A DNA stretch of 64,000 nt. Origin: Prevotellaceae bacterium (GTDB taxonomy: Bacteria; Bacteroidota; Bacteroidia; Bacteroidales; Paludibacteraceae). The position numbers and the translations under genes are program-made. The notes under the pieces were generated by a model. It was given only the letters and a program-made list of their open reading frames with translations, did no database searches and was not told the DNA's origin. Location: positions 1 to 64,000 of the forward strand of contig JACJXK010000002.1 in the NCBI GenBank assembly GCA_020636675.1. The letters run 5' to 3'. Positions 54,215 to 62,854 of the stretch are shown here, piece after piece. How positions within the stretch are numbered: the stretch's first letter is position 1; every line of letters starts with the position of its first letter.

Positions 54215-54720
54215 TATCTTCTGAATTTAAAGGTTTCTATAACTATGATCATTAACATGGTGAAGATGGCGCTTAACCCTGTCTTGGTCAAAATGCTGAC
54301 AATGTGAGTGACCGATCCGTATTCTATCAGAAAGAAAACGAAATGGTGTATCAGAACTAATATCAGTGCATATTGGATGAACATGCCCACCCGGTAACTT
54401 TTAAATGACGGAATGATGGTGACGTCATGGTCTTCTCTCGGACCAAATGTTTTCTGCATGAGAGGCGCTGCGTATGCGATAAGAACAGATGCGAATGCAT
54501 TGTAGCCTGGTGTGCCGGAGAAGACGTCGATAATCAGTCCCATTCCGAAGCCGATGAATAACAGAGCACTCCTCGAAAGGTTGGATGGCAGCGTAATCAG
54601 GAACAACACATATAAGTAGGGGTTGATATATCCGAAGAAAAGGATGTTATTTAGTACCAGCACCTGTACCAGAACGTAAAGGATGAATATGGCGGTTTGC
54701 TTTAATACGAAACTAATCAT
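54214..54720 (-). CDS. mreD: Rod-shape determining protein MreD
   Basis: 168 residues, five hydrophobic segments, length and position right for MreD between mreC and mrdA. Features: NNILFFGYINPYLYVLFLITLP and FSGTPGYNAFASVLIAYAAP. It supports the MreC/PBP2 complex in the inner membrane. Overlaps mreC by 4 bases. Confidence 0.9.
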   Translation of the reverse strand: MISFVLKQTAIFILYVLVQVLVLNNILFFGYINPYLYVLFLITLPSNLSRSALLFIGFGMGLIIDVFSGTPGYNAFASVLIAYAAPLMQKTFGPREDHDVTIIPSFKSYRVGMFIQYALILVLIHHFVFFLIEYGSVTHIVSILTKTGLSAIFTMLMIIVIETFKFRR

Positions 54721-55568
54721 TTCTCGGCCTCCTTTCTTGTCTTTTCCTCCAACTTCTTCTCTTCTTCCGCATTGTTAAATTCAATCACGTCTACGTAAGA
54801 GAGTTTGCTGAAGTTGGCCAATAATTCTATCTCTATGTAGAAATAGTTGTCGTTCTCTTTTCGGAGAACTTTTACCTTTCCAATGTCTATCCCTTCCGGG
54901 AAAATGGATGAATATCCGCTGGATACCACAGTGTCGCCCACGTGTACGGGTATGTATAGCGGAACTTCTTCCAGTAGGGCTATCCGGTCGTCGATGCCTT
55001 CCCATACGACAGAGCCCGTCTGACTTTTGTCCTTTACCTTCGCGCTGATGCGGGAAGCCGGATTGAGAATGGGCAGTACGACGGAGAAGTGGTCTGACAC
55101 GCTGCTGACGATGCCTATCACGCCATGCTCGTTGATGACGCCCATCTCCGGTTTGATGCCATCTTTTCGGCCTTTGTCCAGTGTGATGAAGTTCTTCAGC
55201 TTGTTGGTCGATGCGTTGATTACCTTGGCGGTGATGAACGTATAGCTCTTGTCTATTGCCAGCTGTTTCCTTCCTTGATAGGAGGTGTCCTGTTTTAAAA
55301 ACCGCAGTTCGTTTTCAAGAGAGTAAAGGCGTTGCTTCAGTTCCGTATTCTCTTCCGCCAAGGATTGGTTGGCAGACTTTAGCCCGAAGTATTCGTATAT
55401 GGTATTGGAGGTTTCGTATGTCTTCCCGACAATGGCGTTGCTTGAGTTTAGAAAAACACTCCGTTGAAACTGATTGTGTTGGACAACCAAAACGAGAGAT
55501 GTTATTTCTAATGCCAAGAATAGAAAAAACACCCTAAAATGGATAAAAAACCGAAGTAATGACCTCAT
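54717..55568 (-). CDS. mreC: Rod-shape determining protein MreC
   Basis: 283 residues. One N-terminal membrane helix (VFFLFLALEITSLVLVV), a coiled-coil stretch (SLAEENTELKQRLYSLENEL, about 70-90), then the beta-rich periplasmic domain with GVINEHGVIGIVSSV and HVGDTVVSSGYSSIFPEGI. MreC connects MreB to the wall enzymes. The C-terminus is very charged (EEEKKLEEKTRKEAEK). Confidence 0.93.
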   Translation of the reverse strand: MRSLLRFFIHFRVFFLFLALEITSLVLVVQHNQFQRSVFLNSSNAIVGKTYETSNTIYEYFGLKSANQSLAEENTELKQRLYSLENELRFLKQDTSYQGRKQLAIDKSYTFITAKVINASTNKLKNFITLDKGRKDGIKPEMGVINEHGVIGIVSSVSDHFSVVLPILNPASRISAKVKDKSQTGSVVWEGIDDRIALLEEVPLYIPVHVGDTVVSSGYSSIFPEGIDIGKVKVLRKENDNYFYIEIELLANFSKLSYVDVIEFNNAEEEKKLEEKTRKEAEK

Positions 55569-55789
55569 GCGAATTTATTGTTGAGCAAGATTTGAGATAT
55601 GTGCCGAAACTGCTCTGCAGTGCTGAAGAGGTGTGGATTTCTTCTCGTGCCTATAAAGCCAGGATATTCTCCTTCTCCCTTCAGTTTATTAACGACAAAA
55701 ACACGCTGCATATACACCGTGTTTTTGTTATTTTATTGCAATATAATGAGAAGAATGTTAACCGAGAACCCTTCTCCCTATACTGGGTC
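55569..55789 (-). promoter_or_regulatory. Gap between mreB and mreC with a terminator-like hairpin
   Basis: A perfect 11-bp inverted repeat (ACAAAAACACG at 55695-55705, CGTGTTTTTGT at 55718-55728) lies about 60 bases after the mreB stop. It probably ends or attenuates the mreB transcript, so mreC-mreD-mrdA-rodA-kinase may have its own promoter in the remaining 120 bases. This would allow more MreB than the membrane partners. Confidence 0.5.
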
Positions 55790-56809
55790 CTATCTCATTA
55801 GGAATGAGAATTTATCCACATTCTTAAGTGCGACTCCTGTGCCTCTAGCCACGGCGTGCAGAGGATCGTCCGCAATATGGAATGGAATTCCGATTTTGTT
55901 CGTCAGACGTTTGTCGAGTCCTTTCAGTAACGCTCCACCACCTGCGAGCCAGATGCCTTTGTTTACGATGTCGGCGTATAGCTCGGGAGGAGTCTGTTCC
56001 AGCGCACTCAGTACGGCAGCCTCAATCTTGGAGATGGACTTCTCTATACAGTGGGCAATCTCCTGATAGGAAACGGGAACTTCCATAGGAAGTGCAGTCA
56101 TCTGGTTAGGACCGCGCACGATGTAGTCGTCCGGAGCCTCGTCGAGGCTGGTAAGAGCCGAACCGACGTTTATCTTGATAAGCTCGGCGGTACGTTCGCC
56201 CACCTTGATGTTGTGCTGTCTGCGCATGTATTCGATGACGTCTGCGGTGAGGTCGTCTCCTGCGATACGGATGGATTTGTTGGATACGATGCCACCCAAT
56301 GAGATGATTGCGATCTCCGTTGTTCCACCGCCGATGTCGACAATCATGTTTCCTTCTGGAGCTTCTACGTCAATGCCGATACCGATGGCTGCTGCCATAG
56401 GCTCGTATATCATGTAGACCTCGCGCCCTCCGGCATGCTCGGAAGAGTCACGCACTGCACGTATCTCGACCTCCGTACTTCCGGAAGGGATGCAGACCAC
56501 CATCTTTAGAGATGGGGCAAACCATCTGTTGCTGGAATAAGCCATCTTGATCATTCCGCGCATCATCTGCTCTGCTGCGGAGAAGTCGGCGATTACGCCG
56601 TCTCGTAGCGGACGCACTGTGCGTATGTTCTCGTGTGTCTTACCATGCATCTGACGGGCCTTCTCGCCAATGGCGATCAATTTGTCTGTCCGACGGTCAA
56701 GAGCAACCACCGAAGGTTCGTCGACGACAATCTTATCGTTATGGATAATGATTGTGTTCGCCGTTCCTAAGTCCATGGCTATTTCTTGTGTGAATGAAAA
56801 TAGTCCCAT
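55790..56809 (-). CDS. mreB: Rod-shape determining actin homologue MreB
   Basis: 339 residues from MGLFSFTQEIAMDLGTANT; the frame is open ten codons further (56839) but the family starts here. Actin-fold signatures: DLGTANT (phosphate 1), MIVDIGGGTTEIAII (phosphate 2) and GIWLAGGGALLKGLD (adenosine). It forms membrane filaments that guide wall growth. Upstream is purH on the same strand, 52 bases away; a GC-rich hairpin lies in that gap. Confidence 0.96.
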   Translation of the reverse strand: MGLFSFTQEIAMDLGTANTIIIHNDKIVVDEPSVVALDRRTDKLIAIGEKARQMHGKTHENIRTVRPLRDGVIADFSAAEQMMRGMIKMAYSSNRWFAPSLKMVVCIPSGSTEVEIRAVRDSSEHAGGREVYMIYEPMAAAIGIGIDVEAPEGNMIVDIGGGTTEIAIISLGGIVSNKSIRIAGDDLTADVIEYMRRQHNIKVGERTAELIKINVGSALTSLDEAPDDYIVRGPNQMTALPMEVPVSYQEIAHCIEKSISKIEAAVLSALEQTPPELYADIVNKGIWLAGGGALLKGLDKRLTNKIGIPFHIADDPLHAVARGTGVALKNVDKFSFLMR

Positions 56810-56861
56810 AGTTTTTTTTTCTTTTATATGGGGCGGCATGGCCGTCCCATTATTTCTTTTA

Positions 56862-58388
56862 TTAATGTTTGAAATGTCTTGTGCCCGTCATGACCATGGC
56901 AACTCCGTTGTTGTTGCAGTAATCTACCGATTCCTGGTCTTTGATGGAACCTCCGGGTTGGATGACAGCCGTTATCCCTGCTTTCTTGGCAATCTCCACA
57001 CAGTCAGGGAATGGGAAGAAAGCATCTGATGCCATTACTGCGCCTTCCAAACTCATGTTGAAAGATGCGGCTTTTTCTATGGCCTGCTTCAATGCGTCCA
57101 CGCGTGAGGTTTGTCCTACGCCGCTTGCACACAATTGTCCGTCTTTCGCCAAAACGATAGAGTTCGATTTTGAATGTTTTACTATCTTGTTGGCGAATAG
57201 CATATCGTCAATCTCCTTGTCTGTTGGAGCTTTGGTCGTAACGACTTTCAAGTCTTCCGCCGTTTCTGTCTTGTTGTCTTTTTCCTGTACCAATACTCCG
57301 TTCAGTACGGATCTGATTTGCTTGACAGGAAGTTTCGTCTCTTTCTGTACCAAAATGATCCGGTTCTTCTTCTGCGTCAATATCTCAAGGGCATTGACGT
57401 CGTAGTCTGGAGCGATAATCACTTCGAAGAACAGCTTGTTGATCTCTTCGGCTGTCTCTTTGTCGACAACGGCATTGGTTATCAATACGCCGCCGAAAGC
57501 GGAGATTGGATCTCCTGCCAAAGCGTCTTTCCATGCGTCGATTAGTTTTGCACGGGAAGCTACGCCACAAGCGTTGTTGTGCTTTAGAATGGCGAATGTG
57601 GTTGAGTCGTCGAAGTCTGAAATCAGATTAACGGCAGCGTCGATGTCCAGTAGATTGTTGTAAGAAATCTCTTTCCCTTGCAGCTGCTCGAACATCTCGT
57701 TGAAGTTGCCGTAGAAAGTGCCTTTCTGGTGTGGGTTCTCGCCATAACGCAAAGATTTCGCGTGGTTGGCTGTGTATCTTAATGCGGAATCGCCGTCTCC
57801 GTCAAAGTAGTTGAAGATGGCCGAGTCGTAGTGCGAAGACACGCCGAATGCCTCTTTTGCGAACCATTTGCGGGTGTCAATCGTGGTTTGTGCCCCTTGT
57901 TCGTTAAGCAAGTTGAACAAAGGCTCGTATTGTGCTTTTGAAGCGACAATTACCACATCTTTGAAGTTCTTTGCGGCGGCTCTGATAAGGGAAATTCCGC
58001 CGATATCTATCTTTTCTATGATCGCTTGCTCTTCTGCTCCTGAGGCAACTGTGTCTTCGAATGGGTACAGGTCTACGATGACAAGGTCAATCTCCGGAAT
58101 CTCGTAGTTGCTCATCTGGGCAAGGTCTTCTGCAAGTTCCCTTCTGCCTAGGATTCCTCCGAAGATTTTGGGATGCAGGGTCTTTACCCTTCCTCCGAGA
58201 ATGGATGGATATCCCGTGAGGTTCTCCACCGCTTCGCAAGGTATCCCCAGCGATTCTATGAATGATTGCGTTCCACCTGTTGATATGAATTTTACTCCTT
58301 CTGCATGAAGTTTCTTAATAATCAAGTCCAATTTATCTTTGTGATAAACTGAAACTAGTGCAGTCTTAATTTTCTTTACCTCAGCCAT
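56862..58388 (-). CDS. purH: Bifunctional AICAR formyltransferase / IMP cyclohydrolase PurH
   Basis: 508 residues, full length. The N-terminal IMP cyclohydrolase (MGS-like) has KFISTGGTQSFIES and GGRVKTLHPKIFGGIL; the C-terminal transformylase has LRYGENPHQKGTFY, ILKHNNACGVA, KHSKSNSIVLAKDGQ and DAFFPFPD. It catalyses the last two steps of IMP synthesis in the cytoplasm. Confidence 0.97.
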   Translation of the reverse strand: MAEVKKIKTALVSVYHKDKLDLIIKKLHAEGVKFISTGGTQSFIESLGIPCEAVENLTGYPSILGGRVKTLHPKIFGGILGRRELAEDLAQMSNYEIPEIDLVIVDLYPFEDTVASGAEEQAIIEKIDIGGISLIRAAAKNFKDVVIVASKAQYEPLFNLLNEQGAQTTIDTRKWFAKEAFGVSSHYDSAIFNYFDGDGDSALRYTANHAKSLRYGENPHQKGTFYGNFNEMFEQLQGKEISYNNLLDIDAAVNLISDFDDSTTFAILKHNNACGVASRAKLIDAWKDALAGDPISAFGGVLITNAVVDKETAEEINKLFFEVIIAPDYDVNALEILTQKKNRIILVQKETKLPVKQIRSVLNGVLVQEKDNKTETAEDLKVVTTKAPTDKEIDDMLFANKIVKHSKSNSIVLAKDGQLCASGVGQTSRVDALKQAIEKAASFNMSLEGAVMASDAFFPFPDCVEIAKKAGITAVIQPGGSIKDQESVDYCNNNGVAMVMTGTRHFKH

Positions 58389-58691
58389 TTAATGAAAAAA
58401 GTTATATTGATGATACAAAATTATAAAATAATACTCGTTTGTAGAAATAAAAGCTAATAATTCTTCTAAAAAAGAGTCTTTGTGTTTTTGATTTATAGAA
58501 AGATAGAAAAAATCATGCCATAAATGTCAGTTGTATGCGAATCTCATTTTTATATGTGATGTTTTGCTTCTTCGCACGTTCGGATTTTTCTTTGTCGTGA
58601 AAGTTGCCGTTTGTGAAAAACTTCCTTCCTGAAACAGAAATTTTATTTTTTTGATATCTTGACTTATCTTTGACGGATAATTTAGAAGACA
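58389..58691. promoter_or_regulatory. Divergent promoter region of purH and the small gene at 58692
   Basis: 303 AT-rich bases. On the + strand TATCTTTG at 58665-58672 matches TAnnTTTG, 19 bases before the ATG; a T-rich stretch stands where the -33 box should be. No purine riboswitch-like structure was recognised on the - strand. Confidence 0.4.
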
Positions 58692-59036
58692 ATGACACAA
58701 ACTCAGAAATTTATCGCAGATCTTCCTAAAGATAAGAGGAAGGGGCTTTCTCAACAGTTTTTCTCTCCGGAGTTGTTTTATGATGCCGTGTATCTTATCG
58801 TTCAGAACGGACATCTTCTGCAACAGACACAACCTGATATGTGGGAGATGAAACTGAAAAATGTAGAGTATTACCAGAAAAGGATGGAGGAGAAGCTGGA
58901 TGCGATGGGTTTGGACGGGGAAAATCTGGTTGCGGACATCGCCAGCGATTATTTTGAGGATTATGTTCATTATAGGGAAATCCAGTTGGACATCACCAAC
59001 CAACAGTTTATGGATGTCATCCGTAAATTGCAGTGA
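58692..59036 (+). CDS. Conserved-looking small protein, function unknown
   Basis: 114 residues, mixed charge, no signal peptide or membrane helix. The middle (LKNVEYYQKRMEEKLDAMG) is probably helical, and the end (VHYREIQLDITNQQFMDVIRKLQ) reads like a regular folded protein. I recognise no family. Codon usage and its own promoter argue for a real gene. It lies 95 bases before the AddB-like gene on the same strand and might be co-transcribed. Confidence 0.65.
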   Translation: MTQTQKFIADLPKDKRKGLSQQFFSPELFYDAVYLIVQNGHLLQQTQPDMWEMKLKNVEYYQKRMEEKLDAMGLDGENLVADIASDYFEDYVHYREIQLDITNQQFMDVIRKLQ

Positions 59037-59131
59037 TATTTATCCCTCCTTTTGTGGGGTGTCTGCTGAATCTGTCGGTTGTGAAATCTCCCCTTTGATA
59101 TTTAGAATGTCTAATTTGTAAATCAATGATT

Positions 59132-62062
59132 ATGAAACCATTTCTTCGTCTGGTGGCGGAAAATCTCTATGCTAAGTTTGGGGATGACCTTTCTCGCATC
59201 ACAGTGGTTTTTCCTAATAATAGGGCGAGGCTCTTCTTTGGCGAATATCTTGCGGATATTGCGGGCAAGCCTATCTGGTCTCCGAAATACACTACAATCC
59301 AAGATCTTTTTGCCGGATGCACGGACCTTCGTATACCGGATACGCTGAAGTTGGTGTGCGATCTTTTTGCTGTCTATAACGAAAACGTGCCTACTCCGGA
59401 GACATTTGACGAGTTCTATTTCTGGGGCGAGATTCTTTTGAGCGATTTTGACGATGTGGACAAGAATAGGGTCGACGCTACCGCCCTATTCCGAAATATA
59501 AAGGAACAGGGTGAGTTTATTGATACTTTCGAACATCTGAGCGAGGAACAAAAATCCTATCTAAGGATGTTTTTCAAAAACTTCTCATCCGATATGCGTA
59601 CGGAGCTGAAAGAGCGTTTTCTCAAACTATGGGATGCGCTTATCTTTGTCTATCAGGCATTTCGAACGAGGCTGGAGAGCCATGGTTTGGCTTATGAGGG
59701 CATGATGAACCGTATGGTGGTTGATAGGTTGAAAAAAGAGGGGCTGTCGGGATTCGATTCGGACAGATATGCCTTTGTTGGCTTCAATGTCTTGAATGAG
59801 TGTGAAAATGAACTGTTCTCTTTGCTTGATAATGCAGGTAAGGCGTTGTTTTATTGGGATTATGATGTCTTTTATACGGACAATCCTTATCATGAGGCGG
59901 GTACTTTCATCAATAAGAACAGACTACGTTTCCATAACGAGCTTCCGAAGAGTGTGTTTGATAATTTTGAGGAACAGAAGGATAGAAAGTTTACCTTCAT
60001 AAGCTCTTCTACGGAAAATGCGCAAGCCAGATATCTGAACAGCTATCTGACGGAGGTGAAGCGGGAGGGGAAATACAAGGATGCAGACACGGCTGTTGTG
60101 CTCTGTAATGAGGGATTGCTGCTTCCTGTGCTGCACTCTGTCCCTGAGTGTGTGTCTGACATCAATGTTACGATGGGTTTTCCGCTCATGCAGACACCCG
60201 TATATAGTCTTGTTTCCAACCTGCTGGATATGCAGATGTATGCTGGTGCGGGCGGGCGGGAGTCCAGATACAGATATGTGGTGCTGGCTCCGTTGTTGCG
60301 GCATTCCTATATAAGGGCGGCTATGCCGGAGGCCGATGAACTGTTGGAGTCGTTGGCTAAGGATAAAATCTTCTATCCTACAATGGCAGATCTTTGTCGG
60401 TCAGAACGGCTCTCTTTGCTTTTTAGTAAAATTTCATCACCTTCTCAACTGACGCAGTGGTTGTTGCGTGTGTTGAAATGTGTGGCAGTTTATCATAAGA
60501 AGGAAGAATACGGTGGATCGCAGGAAGAGACGAATGCGGAGGAGAACGTTTTGTATGACGATCTTTATAAAGAGGCTTTGTTCCGGACTTATACGCAGTT
60601 GAGCAGGTTGGATGCTTTACAGAAGGAGGAGCAGATAGAAATCAGTATCCCGGTATTGGTCCGTTTAATCAAAGGATTACTCTCTTCCATCTCCGTCCCG
60701 TTTAGTGGGGAGCCGGTAAAGGGTATGCAGATTATGGGATTTCTAGAAACCAGAAATTTGGATTTCCGGAATGTGGTGTTGCTGTCTGTCAATGAGGGTG
60801 TGCTTCCTAACTCGGGTAAGGAGAGCTCCTTTATCCCGTATAATCTGCGCAAGGGCTATGGAATGACAACTATCGAACATAAAAACTCTTTGTACGCTTA
60901 CTATTTTTATCGTCTGTTGCAACGTGCGGAGAATGTGACTCTGCTTTATAACTCTGCAACCGAAGGGTTGAACCGTGGGCAGATGAGCCGGTTTATGTTG
61001 CAGTTGTTGGCCGAGACGGATTCTGACGTTAGAACTTTCGACATCCGTTCGGATGTCCCTATCGCCGAACCGCATGAAATCGTGGTGGAGAAGACCGATG
61101 CTATTGTTGATTTCCTGAAACGGAAATATGATGTTAGGTGTAACGAGACGGCCTATTTTTCTCCTAGTGCGTTGAATGCCTTTATCGATTGTTCTCTTCG
61201 TTTCTATTTCCGTTATGTGAAGGGATTGAAGGTGGAGGATGACCTGACGGAGGAGGTGGAGCCGTCTATGTTTGGAACTTTGTTCCATAAGGCGGCGGAA
61301 CTGTTGTACAGGGAGTTGGGTGCAGATGGGAGGATGATACAGAAAGAATCTCTTGTCGCACTGACTGATAGAAACAGTCGCCCTCGTTTGGAGGCTTATG
61401 TCGACGCTGCTTTCCGAACGGAATATTTCGGCATAACCGACGGCAGAGCGAAAGTTCCTGATTATACGGGCGAGCAGTTGATAAACCGAAAGGTGATTAC
61501 AGACTTCTTGGCTAAACTGGTGCGTTTGGATGCTCAATATGCGCCGTTCTCCATTCAGGGGTTGGAACATCCTGTTTATGAGCAGATGACCATCCCCGTT
61601 GGTGATGAGCAGCTGCTGATAAATATAGGCGGAATTGTAGATAGAATGGATCTCAAGGAGGGCGTCTTCCGCATTGTGGACTACAAAACGGGAGGAACCG
61701 CCAAGGCGGATACGATAGAGAATATATTCGAACAGAAGGAGGACCGGGCAAAATATCTGTTGCAGGCTTTCCTTTACTCGACTATACGGCATCGTGAACT
61801 GCAAGGAAAATATGAGGTGAAACCTGCCATCTTGTATGTCAATAAGGCTGTTGATGGCTATCAGCCCGATGTCTCAGTGGTGGACGAGGATGGGAAGAAA
61901 AAGCCGGTAACCGCAATTTCCACTTATGAAGATGAATATCGCTCTTTACTGGAGCATCACATAGGCAGGATATTCGATAGGCAGGAGCCGTTCCGCCAAA
62001 CTTCTGTTGCCGGGACTTGCCAATATTGCGATTATCGGGAGATATGTAGAAAGAGAAACTAA
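59132..62062 (+). CDS. AddB-like PD-(D/E)XK nuclease/inactive helicase protein
   Basis: 976 residues from MKPFLRL (59132); two more codons if ATG 59126 is used. The N-terminus (RITVVFPNNRARLFF) resembles the helicase-like part of AddB but lacks a proper Walker A, as in Bacteroidetes AddB-like proteins. The C-terminal nuclease domain has SPSALNAFIDCSLRFYFRYVKGL, GTLFHKAAE, and VDYKTGG near residue 850 with the catalytic Asp and Lys. One Cys at FIDCS and three in CQYCDYREIC form the expected iron-sulfur cluster. With an AddA helicase it would process double-strand breaks for recombination; no addA is in the window. Confidence 0.85.
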   Translation: MKPFLRLVAENLYAKFGDDLSRITVVFPNNRARLFFGEYLADIAGKPIWSPKYTTIQDLFAGCTDLRIPDTLKLVCDLFAVYNENVPTPETFDEFYFWGEILLSDFDDVDKNRVDATALFRNIKEQGEFIDTFEHLSEEQKSYLRMFFKNFSSDMRTELKERFLKLWDALIFVYQAFRTRLESHGLAYEGMMNRMVVDRLKKEGLSGFDSDRYAFVGFNVLNECENELFSLLDNAGKALFYWDYDVFYTDNPYHEAGTFINKNRLRFHNELPKSVFDNFEEQKDRKFTFISSSTENAQARYLNSYLTEVKREGKYKDADTAVVLCNEGLLLPVLHSVPECVSDINVTMGFPLMQTPVYSLVSNLLDMQMYAGAGGRESRYRYVVLAPLLRHSYIRAAMPEADELLESLAKDKIFYPTMADLCRSERLSLLFSKISSPSQLTQWLLRVLKCVAVYHKKEEYGGSQEETNAEENVLYDDLYKEALFRTYTQLSRLDALQKEEQIEISIPVLVRLIKGLLSSISVPFSGEPVKGMQIMGFLETRNLDFRNVVLLSVNEGVLPNSGKESSFIPYNLRKGYGMTTIEHKNSLYAYYFYRLLQRAENVTLLYNSATEGLNRGQMSRFMLQLLAETDSDVRTFDIRSDVPIAEPHEIVVEKTDAIVDFLKRKYDVRCNETAYFSPSALNAFIDCSLRFYFRYVKGLKVEDDLTEEVEPSMFGTLFHKAAELLYRELGADGRMIQKESLVALTDRNSRPRLEAYVDAAFRTEYFGITDGRAKVPDYTGEQLINRKVITDFLAKLVRLDAQYAPFSIQGLEHPVYEQMTIPVGDEQLLINIGGIVDRMDLKEGVFRIVDYKTGGTAKADTIENIFEQKEDRAKYLLQAFLYSTIRHRELQGKYEVKPAILYVNKAVDGYQPDVSVVDEDGKKKPVTAISTYEDEYRSLLEHHIGRIFDRQEPFRQTSVAGTCQYCDYREICRKRN

Positions 62063-62190
62063 GTAATAGTCAAAAATAACTTGTGGCAATCTTGATGAAA
62101 TGCAGTAGGGATTATTGGTTGGATTGATGGATTGAAAATTACCCCTCACAAGATGTTGTGAACTTTACCAAGATTATTTTTTAGTGGTCA

Positions 62191-62832
62191 CTAAACTTGT
62201 TTGCTGGTGATGAATCTGAATATAGGTTCCCAATTGATCATTGGCACTAAGATGGCGCAACAAAATCCGTTGGCAAAGCCTGCGATGACCTGCATGGGCG
62301 TATGGGCCTTCAGATAAAGTCGGGCAGTGGCGAGTAGCCCGCATAACAAAATGATGGACAATAGACAGATGATAGGGAATATGTGCATGTGGTAGCAGAT
62401 GCACAATGTTCCGCCAAGCATGGCTCCGATGCCGGTCATGTGTGCGCTGATTTTCCAAAAACGGCTCACTATCGCATCCGTTATCAGGGCGATGGCTACG
62501 GCTATGATCACAGATGACACGTAGATCGGAAATATGAGCATGTATAGCGAAACGGAGCATAGTAGGTAGGAAATGGCAGTCAGAATATAAGGGATGGTTC
62601 TGTCTTCCTTCTTCTTCAATGCCATGCCAGAAACCACCTTTAACAGGTATAGTATCAATATGGATGTCATTGGTATCACTGTTCCGAAGAGGGCGACGGA
62701 GAGGTAGGAACTACGTATGTAGAGCTCTGGATAGTAGGAGAAGAACTCCGCGGAAGTCAATAGCATGATTCCGTATAAAGGGATGAAAAGTGGAAATAAT
62801 GCAAAAGACAAGAACTTCGAAAGTGCTTTCAT
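62191..62832 (-). CDS. PAP2-family membrane phosphatase-like protein
   Basis: 213 residues with six or seven hydrophobic segments. PAP2-like motifs: AHMTGIGAMLGG (motif 2, with His but Ala in place of the Ser-Gly) and ARLYLKAHTPMQVIAGF (motif 3, R-x5-H). The first motif (KxxxxxxRP) is not obvious, so activity is uncertain. Such proteins may dephosphorylate lipid carriers or act in lipid A modification. It is 22 bases from rpoN, both on the - strand, with rpoN upstream. Confidence 0.75.
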   Translation of the reverse strand: MKALSKFLSFALFPLFIPLYGIMLLTSAEFFSYYPELYIRSSYLSVALFGTVIPMTSILILYLLKVVSGMALKKKEDRTIPYILTAISYLLCSVSLYMLIFPIYVSSVIIAVAIALITDAIVSRFWKISAHMTGIGAMLGGTLCICYHMHIFPIICLLSIILLCGLLATARLYLKAHTPMQVIAGFANGFCCAILVPMINWEPIFRFITSKQV

Positions 62833-62854
62833 TGAATGATGTTAATTTCTGTGT

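Noticed and set aside
56826..56848. GC-rich hairpin between purH and mreB
   Set aside because: Short stem with a mismatch and no T run in the direction of transcription; too weak to call a terminator.
60743..61804. 353-codon - strand open frame inside the AddB-like gene
   Set aside because: Overlaps the nuclease domain coded on the + strand; no recognisable features.
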